DNA of 64,000 bases from Hydnum rufescens UP504 (taxonomy: Eukaryota; Basidiomycota; Agaricomycetes; Cantharellales; Hydnaceae): the NCBI GenBank assembly GCA_014904985.1, contig MU128947.1, positions 91,771-155,770 of the forward strand, given 5' to 3'. Made by a program: the position numbers and the translations under genes. The notes below the pieces were generated by a model, which had not been told where the DNA came from, did no database searches, and saw only the letters and a program-made list of their open reading frames with translations. Shown one piece after another: positions 57,159 to 64,000 of this stretch; the stretch's first letter is position 1; each line of letters starts with the position of its first letter.

Positions 57159-57840
57159 TTACCGAACACCCCGCATCCATTTTTCAATATTTTTCTGCGA
57201 CGAGACATATCGATCTACGTCTGCAGGATTCCCAACGATCATCTTCCCATTATACATGACGCCATTGGAAGTCGTCGTGTGCGCTCGCTGATGTGTTGGG
57301 CGGGGATGCGCCGCTGGAGGACCAGAGTGCGAGCGGCTCGCTTCGCGAGGTGGCCCGGCGTGCCTAGGCGTCGATGATGAGTGACGCGGTGAGGTAGGAG
57401 ATCGTGGGCTCGGAGAGCGAGCAGCTGGACTTTCGATGACATAAGAATATTGGCGCTGATGGTGGTTGGGAGTGTGAGGCTGGCCTCCACCGTTGGAGAT
57501 GATGGTCACGCGAGGGCGCTGGGCACTGAGCTTCGGCTACTGTGTTGTTGTGGTGATCGAGGCCCACTGTGTGATGTTGTCGTCGCCTGGCGTGAACGCG
57601 AGTTGCTGGTGCTCCGTCGACGTGGTCCGGAACCGGGCTCAGGCACGAGCACGCTGATGCTGTTTCGCAGCTTGCTCCATAGTCCTTTGGCGCGTTGTGA
57701 TTCATGTCCTCGCGGGGCGACCTATGAGCAAGGAGAAACGGGAAGGGGAAGGGAAAGGAACGGTAGAGTGTCAGTCGTGCCCGTCGCGACAAGATCGCGA
57801 TGCATACGCGACTTACAGGCTCTTCCCACTCGATCTTCAT
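57159..57840 (-). CDS. Hypothetical basic Ser/Pro-rich protein
   Basis: ATG at 57840 (MKIEWEEP), intron with donor GTAAGT and acceptor CATAG at about 57722-57816, then APRGHESQRAKGLWSKLRNS and ISVLVPEPGSGPRRRSTSNS, a Ser/Arg/His-rich body, and the C-terminus YNGKMIVGNPADVDRYVSSQ then a Lys-rich end at TAA 57161-57159. One frame break lies near 57505 (SVPSA to TIISNGGGQ). The composition suggests a disordered protein. I know no family. Confidence 0.55.
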
Positions 57841-59866
57841 CCTCCTGCAAGATGTTGTTGGGGGGGAGGGAGTGTTGATGGGGAGGGGAATAAACAGCAG
57901 CCGTTTTAAACCCTCTCCCACCCTACAGTTTGAGATCAATAATGAAACACCCATCGCCGCCTCAAGGCTGAGATCCAGAATCTTGGATATTGGGCCTGGG
58001 CGGTGATGAGGGTCGATCCTCCTGTGTATGCTCACGGCGCGAGCAGCGTGTTTTCCGATCATCTTTCGTACAATTCGGTGTTACAGTAGGTTCATACTAC
58101 TGTAAAGATTGAACACACGACAAACCAAATAGGCAAATTCCAAATCCCGTGCAAAAAGGGAATTTGGCTCGGATCGTCCGGCCCCCAACCCCTCGGCTCG
58201 CCGCGCTCCCTGGCGACTTGGCCCCCAATCATGGTGGGCCGCGCACAAGACAGCGCCGCTCGCCGCCGGAACTAATCGGCCACCGACAACCCCGAAATTC
58301 CAGCCTTTTCTCTCGCACTCCACGCACTGCAATGTCTGACGCGTTTGAAGGCAAGAAGCACGGCGGATCATGTGGCGGTCGCACGCACCCCCAAGAAACC
58401 AAATCGATCAACGTAGATACCGTAAAGCAAGGCTTGGATCGGGCACCCATATATCGTAACCACAGGCAACCAATAAATAATTTCAAAAGTCCCTCCTGAA
58501 AACACGCCTCTGAGGGCTGGATGCCTACCACACTTGAGGCAGTGTGTAACATGTTTACAAAGACACAACCCAGAGGTTCCCGGCACAGGAAACCGCAGGC
58601 TGACTCCTCCAACCTAAATTTTAGATGAAATCGCCGAAAACCTCCTAGGTTTGACCTCGAAAATCGCCAAAATTCCCGGGGAGGTGTTACTATACCCATC
58701 AGGTGCCCCCTTTGTTGCCCTCCCTCGAAGAGGTAGTTCGCCACCAGGACAATTGGAATTCTGAATATCCTTTAGCTGCAGGAACGCAGAGGACACCATA
58801 TACCATTTCCCAGCACCCGGTCCGCACAAGCTTGTCTAGTGCAGCCAGGAACGAGCGAAGAGATGTCTTATGTAAGCGAGCAGAATGCTTCAGAAGGTAA
58901 GGGGTAGCGGCGCACCAGGGGCAGTTGGAGTTCTGAATCTCCTCTAGCTGTAGTACATAACAGGAAGCAAGGTGATTCCCTATATCAGGGCGCGCGCGCG
59001 AGAGAGAAAAATCTGATTATATCTTGTCAAGGCACAGAGAGGGCCGAGGGCGGTCTCCTGTGCCTACCAATATGTCGTAACAGCAAGCAGAAAGGAGCAG
59101 GGCGCTATGAGGCGAGCAAATATCATGATTCATGCCGCCGTTCTCTGTTGCACCAGGAAATTACTGTAAATGGGGGTCGGCAATGACCTAACACTTGTAT
59201 CATCACGTGATTTATTTATAATCAAATTTCTGTCCACGCTGTCTCTTCCCCTTTGTTACAAAATCTCAGCCACATCTTGTCAAGGAGGCTTCCTAAGGCT
59301 CTAATGCATTTGTATGATGTATTGAGAGCATTAGACAACTTTTTTCTCTAGTCTGCCCTAGTATATCCCTGCATATTGAGGAAACTTTTCGTCGGTGTGG
59401 ACTGTACAGCCACCCTGAGCCCTGAATTGCAACCATTCACGAAAACACGAATTGGAACAATCCTACGCATGGTATTTCTTTGCCACAATACATAATGAAA
59501 CATGGTTTTTTTTTTACATTTGGCAGGGAATGTTCAGGACGCATTTTGGACAAAGCACCCGCGCAAGGCTGCGTGATTACAAAATTTTAGAGAAATTTTA
59601 AAGATTCTGTCTTGAACAAACCTTAGCGACATGCTTGTATTCATGCTCCCCTATTGGTCTGGACTCATATCTCCGTTGTGGCAAGCACAATCCTGCATGC
59701 CGCATTTCGCAGAATCTCAGAGGGAGACCCGGGAACTGCCGATTATATGGTATTGCCGACCGGCCCGACCCCCACTGTAAAGTAAGAAACTTTCGCGGAT
59801 CTGAACTGGAGATCGCGGCTGTAGCCGGCACCCTTTTTGCACAGGCGCATACTGGTGAAACTGTCC
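57841..59866. other. Intergenic with a 50-bp direct repeat
   Basis: About 2 kb without a supported gene. 58741-58793 and 58912-58964 are imperfect direct copies (CACCAGG...GTTGGA(G/A)TTCTGAAT...TAGCTG). 58987-59006 is a CG/GA simple repeat. Several frames over 58080-58830 look like chance. Confidence 0.4.
58741..58964. repeat. Imperfect direct repeat, two 53-bp units 118 bp apart
   Basis: Units at 58741-58793 and 58912-58964 share CACCAGG, TTGGA, TTCTGAAT and TAGCTG in the same order and spacing. No gene context explains it. Confidence 0.6.
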
Positions 59867-61137
59867 ATGGCAGCGTGAGGCTTTCGGGCTGTACCAGAGC
59901 TTGACACCGGCGACGTCTGATTCTGGTCGTTGCTTCGCAGTGTAACAACTAATGGTGTGAAACCCTCCGTGGGCGGACGACGTTGATGAATTGGGTGCGC
60001 CTCGTTTTATCAAGCACTCGTATTGATGCTCAGTGGTCACCCACACGCACATCTTAGATGATTTCAAGCCATCTGATACTATCGATGCCAACGGTATTCG
60101 AACGATTATTGAATACACCACGAATGAGAATGGGAAGCGTGTCAAAGTACGTTCGAGATCGAGGGTGCACGAAGGTTAGGATATAACACGGCTACCTTTT
60201 GTGCAGATCACACGGAGAATAAAACGGACGCTGCAAACCTCTCTCGTGAATCATGTCGTCGCCGAACGAAAACATTGGGCAAAATTCGGAGCTGATAAGG
60301 GCAAGAAGCCCGGTCTCGACAAGGCCACGACAACTATTGCTGAAAGGGTCGAGCTGAAGCTCAGTGCCGGAAACAAAGCAGTGGAACCTGAGGTGGACGA
60401 AGAGGCCCAAGTGAGGAAGCAGCTGAACAACAAGAAGATCACGTGTCGACTGTGCAAAGGCGACCATTTCACGTCCAAATGTCCACATAAAGATGTCTTA
60501 GCGCCTCTTGGAGGGGATGCCGGTAAGTGCTCGCTTATACCCTCGTCAGAATACTCCAATTGACTTGAGGGCAGATGCGGGCGCTGATGATGAGGGTCCC
60601 GCCGCAGAAGGCTTTAGCAGCGGCCTTGGGGGGTCAGTAGTGGGGCCCCCGGAAAATACGTGCCTCCATCGATGCGTGCGGGAGGTCGTGGCGCCGGTGA
60701 GATGATGGGTCGCGGTAGTGGCAGTGGTAATCGCGATGATCTCCCCACGTTACGGGTGACGAACGTCTCCGAGGATGCATCAGAGGATGATTTGCGGGAG
60801 CTGTTCGCGAGGTTTGGACGGGTGGCTCGAGTCTTCATTGGCAAAGATCGCGAGACTGGTATTGGTAAGGGCTTTGCTTTCGTAAGCTTTGAGGAGAAGG
60901 CGCACGCCCAAAAGGCGCTGGAGAAAATGCATGGATTTGGTGGGTCGTTCCTGGTTGGTTGATGGTTGTCCCTCGATATCTTATGTTTGGCCCTTGATTT
61001 TCAGGCTACGACTCTCTTATTCTATCTGTCCAGTGGTCTCGTACGTATCAGCACGATTCTATCACGTGATCGGTCATGTCCAAATATTGACCACCTTCCC
61101 CTTACCAGAACCACGCGAGCAGCGCTCGGGAGTCTGA
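59867..61137 (+). CDS. TIF35: Translation initiation factor eIF3 subunit G
   Basis: An 8-nt first exon (ATGGCAGC, 59867-59874) joins after a 66-nt intron to VTTNGVKPS(W)ADDVDEL. Later exons give DFKPSDTIDANGIRTIIEY, ITRRIKRTLQTSLVNHVVAE, the CCHC-like knuckle CRLCKGDHFTSKCPHK, YVPPSMRAGG and an RRM with RNP2 LRVTNVSEDA and RNP1 KGFAFVSF, ending GYDSLILSVQWSQPREQRSG with TGA 61135-61137. eIF3g binds eIF3i and supports scanning and reinitiation. Two frame breaks are present, one before WADD (TCCGTGG, about 59972) and one in GGGGCCCCC (about 60647). As the gene is essential and otherwise conserved these look like sequence errors. Last intron about 61043-61108. Confidence 0.9.
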
Positions 61138-62344
61138 TTCGTGGACTTCCCACGTGCTTTTGGATATCTCGGCTTGCTAGATCCTGTACCAGTTCACGTG
61201 AACAATGTGAACAATAGAAGATCGTGGGATGATTGTTCTTGCCTCCGCTTCGAACGCCCCGGAATTTTTCAAGCATACATCACTAATAATGCGAGATCAT
61301 TTCTTGCTTCATTACGTACGTCTGGCTGCTTGCGGAAGGCTCCTGAATCTGCATCTATGCACAGCTACAGTAAAAGGAACGAAGAGCATATTGGCGGTTC
61401 AGCTACTTGTTATACAGCTGATTTCAAAAATGTGCGGGTACTGTGCTCCTCATAAGTATATGAACGAAAATGTTACGTCACGCTGTCAATCCTCTCGATT
61501 TCAGCATGGATTGGGGCTCCATTTCTAGTGGATAATTACCAGCTGATACTAGGAAGCCTACAGGGTGACTTTGAATGTATAACAAGGCAATGTATGTCAG
61601 AATACCGTGGGAGATTGTTATCATTTCGAGGAGTACAGTAAGAAGTTGTGCCGATTTGGCGTGAATTGAACCAAAGTGCGGAGGAAACGAGCGGATGTCT
61701 TGGGATGAAGTCCGTACCCCTATTGCTGGCGAATGGACTAGCGGAATATCCCAGCAGCTTTGTGTCAACATACGTCCTTTCGCCACTCGCCAGCTACAAC
61801 TACCGCCGACCCTGGGCCCAGGGAGACCCAACACAAGGAATCACAAGGCGATCAAGAAGCACACGCGTCTCTCACTTTGAAAGCAACAACTAAATTGCAA
61901 TGGTCATGCACTGGTCATGCATATGGGCATCCTGCATAGACTCATCGCATTAGTAAGCATAATCATCAGCACAATCCCAATTGCGTCCTAGTTTCGGACT
62001 GGTTGGTCACCTCATGAATAATCTCTTCTCAGGCCTCTCCAGTCGGATTAAGTGCGGGTCACCATTATTCCACCATTCATTGGTACCTGAGGTGCTTCTC
62101 CTCGGTTTGAAAGTTATTGCGAAAGCTGAGCGACGTGGTTATTCAATCTGCCGTCGTTGGGCTGAGAGGCCTGGTGTTCACAAAGGAGGATGGGACCACG
62201 CAACGGATCACATGATCGAGATCTTCTGGTCTCTATGGTTTCAGCACAGCTTCCGAGTTGGCTTACTTATACGTACGATTATCGAGCGAGAGGTTCAGCA
62301 GGATCACTGCCATCCGTCGCCATCTTCGCCCTCTAGCTCCAACA
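61138..62344. other. Intergenic, nothing recognised
   Basis: 1.2 kb between eIF3g and the hydrolase gene. No family seen. 61892-61925 has a short ATGGTCATGCA(C)TGGTCATGCA tandem. Confidence 0.4.
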
Positions 62345-63446
62345 ATGGCATCCGCAGATTCTACGAATGAGTTGGCCCAGTGTTGCGGTGATCTCCCTCG
62401 CCTCGAGAACCCCAGCGAGTACACCGTTAAAGGAACCATCAAGAAAACTCCAAATTCGGGCATCCCCTATTACGAGGTGGCGATAGACGTGAAGCGAACT
62501 GATCTGGCCGTCATCCAATTCTATGACGTACGTCCCGATGCTAGATGCTATCAAAGAAAGCTCAATCAATCTCAGTGCTGTCGCCCCCGTACTAGATCGT
62601 CGGATTTGAGAGTAGCCAGACCAAACAACAAGCTGATCGTATCAGTGCTGGTCTAGGGTGCAAGGTCGTCACTCCCGACTTCTTCCTGACCGGTGAGAAA
62701 ATTGCTTGGTGGCTCCGCGCTGGCTAATCACCGTGGACAAGGGGCTGGCTTCCCTGGTCTCTTGGGTGCGCAGCACTCTAGAGAGGCGAGTAAATCCACG
62801 ATTACAATTCGGATGCCCCAACTGAAAATTGTCTTTCTAGTCCCTCATGGAGTGGCTCAATAGTGTGGCCCCGTTCGAAAAAGTCCTCGAGCGCACTCGG
62901 GAAATTATAGAGGTGCTGCGCGGGGAAGGTTTGTCACTCTTAATTCAATTGTGGCCGCGCGGCCTGATCCTGCCCCCCTAAACACCTTGCTCTCTGCCTT
63001 TTTTTTTTTACAGGAATAACTAAGTTTGCGCATGTTGGTCACTGTTGGGGCGGCGTCCAAGGGTCAGTCCCCTGCGCACCCATCCCGTTTCCCAATTCTA
63101 AATCTGTGGATCTTCCTTCCCCAGGGTCTTCCTCGCGACAGTGCCCGACCTCTTCCACGCCCTGGGCCTCATCCATGCAAGGACCTTTACGGCTGAACAG
63201 GGCGCCAAAATCCTTGTGCCCATCATTAACTTGCCGAGCAAGAACGAGGGACTTCAGCCCGAATTCCACGAGGCGCTTCGTCCTGGTGTCAAGGAGTTAT
63301 CCGAATTCCACCTCTATGACGATGTTCCCCACGGGTTCTCTTCGGGACGAAGCGACTGGTCGGATCCCCTTTTGAAGCAGCGCGCCGAGGAAGTCATTCA
63401 GGAATATGTGACCTTCATCAAAAAGATTCTCCCCAAACCTGAGTGA
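62345..63446 (+). CDS. Dienelactone-hydrolase family protein
   Basis: Exons 62345-62527, 62596-62692, 62742-62785, 62841-62928, 63014-63062 and 63125-63446 sum to 783 nt, 260 residues plus stop, the usual length. Motifs: CCGDLPRLENPSEYTVKGTI, IVGFESSQTKQQADRISAG, VVTPDFF, GLLGAQHSRE, FAHVGHCWGGVQGVFLATV with the nucleophile Cys in GHCWGG, and VPHGFSSGRSDW with the catalytic His. The catalytic Asp position, usually in LPSKDE in fungal relatives as I remember them, reads LPSKNE here. The third intron (62786-62840) has a GC donor (GCGAGT). Family enzymes hydrolyse lactones or esters in the cytosol. The substrate here is unknown, and the Asp to Asn change could lower activity. Confidence 0.86.
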
Positions 63447-64000
63447 TCCACTTCACGGTTGATCACATCCTCGTTGTGTATGTATCTGTGCTCCAGACTT
63501 TTTTTTTTTTTTCGTGGTCAACTGAATGAATGCATAAAGTTCTTTTACAGTTGCACCTCAATTTCATTTTTCACTGTTGTTGTTTTTGTTGTTGTCGATG
63601 TCAATTTAGGTTTGCTGTGGCAAATAAAGACCCCCGTTGTATTGATGGAAGATAATTTGAACCTGCGGCCTTGAGGTTTACCCGGAATACTACTGAAATA
63701 TCGACATTGAATAGGCACTCTGTCGATGATTGTTTCATTCCAAATGTTGCCCCTCAGCCGTGTTCGCCTTCTTAGTCTAGCGTCTCCCTAAGCGCCCCGT
63801 GGGGAGAAGAGAGGCCGCGTGCTCACGATGTGTATCCCAACTCCCGCAGCAGCCTTATACAATTCGCTGGCCCCCCTCTGACGATTGTGGTGTGAAGTCC
63901 ACAGTGTTTGTTCATCGAGTATTCAAGTTCATGAGTATGAGTGGGTGTGGGGCTGCCTTGATATTTATTATTGTATTTTTACTCGTTGGAAAATGGTATT
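63447..64000. other. 3' flank, nothing recognised
   Basis: T13 run near 63500, then sequence with no coding signal to the window end. Confidence 0.4.

Overview
This window is nuclear DNA from a filamentous basidiomycete. Most genes are cut by introns of about 50-85 nt with GT(A/G)NGT donors and (C/T)AG acceptors, intergenic spacers are short, and both strands are used evenly. The accessory families (class 3 lipase-like membrane proteins, BTB proteins, a TPR protein with a lineage-type N-terminus, DUF7330-type proteins, APH-like kinases) resemble those expanded in Agaricomycetes such as Rhizoctonia/Ceratobasidium. That taxon is inferred from gene style and was not tested by any search.

Layout. 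1-11,000 is an accessory, repeat-rich block. A divergent pair (lipase-like gene on minus, GH3 beta-glucosidase on plus) is duplicated in tandem: lipase copy A, a decayed GH3, lipase copy B, then only the 3' end of a second GH3. Two small inverted-repeat transposons sit in it. 11,000-19,500 holds a Ser/Pro-rich hypothetical protein, a multicopper oxidase and an intact PhzF-family enzyme. 19,800-27,800 carries a TPR protein, a class I histone deacetylase, a two-BIR chromosomal-passenger protein (Bir1) and ribosomal protein eL42. 28,900-40,500 is the housekeeping core: a small unknown protein, an EEP-fold nuclease/phosphatase, a Bin3/MePCE RNA methyltransferase divergent from a long tRNase Z, and a WAPL cohesin-release factor. 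40,500-48,700 has a BTB gene, Exo70 and an intron-containing tRNA-Arg(CCG). 49,400-56,800 is a second accessory block: lipase copy C, a truncated DUF7330-type copy, an APH-like kinase and a fuller DUF7330-type copy. 57,000-64,000 has a basic hypothetical protein, eIF3g and a dienelactone-hydrolase-family enzyme.

How the genes relate. Transcription and chromatin (HDAC, Bir1, WAPL), RNA processing and translation (Bin3, tRNase Z, eL42, eIF3g, tRNA-Arg) and secretion (Exo70) are ordinary housekeeping. The two accessory blocks carry the secreted or membrane hydrolases and oxidases and almost all the duplications. I found no operon-like or defence-like system that I could defend as new.

Caution. 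Single-base frameshifts occur in otherwise well-conserved essential genes (eL42, eIF3g, Bin3, Bir1), often in homopolymers. Reconstructed exon sums for three of them are exactly one base short of a multiple of three. Many apparent pseudogene lesions here may therefore be base-calling indels. In-frame changes and multi-codon deletions, as in the GH3, are more trustworthy signs of decay.
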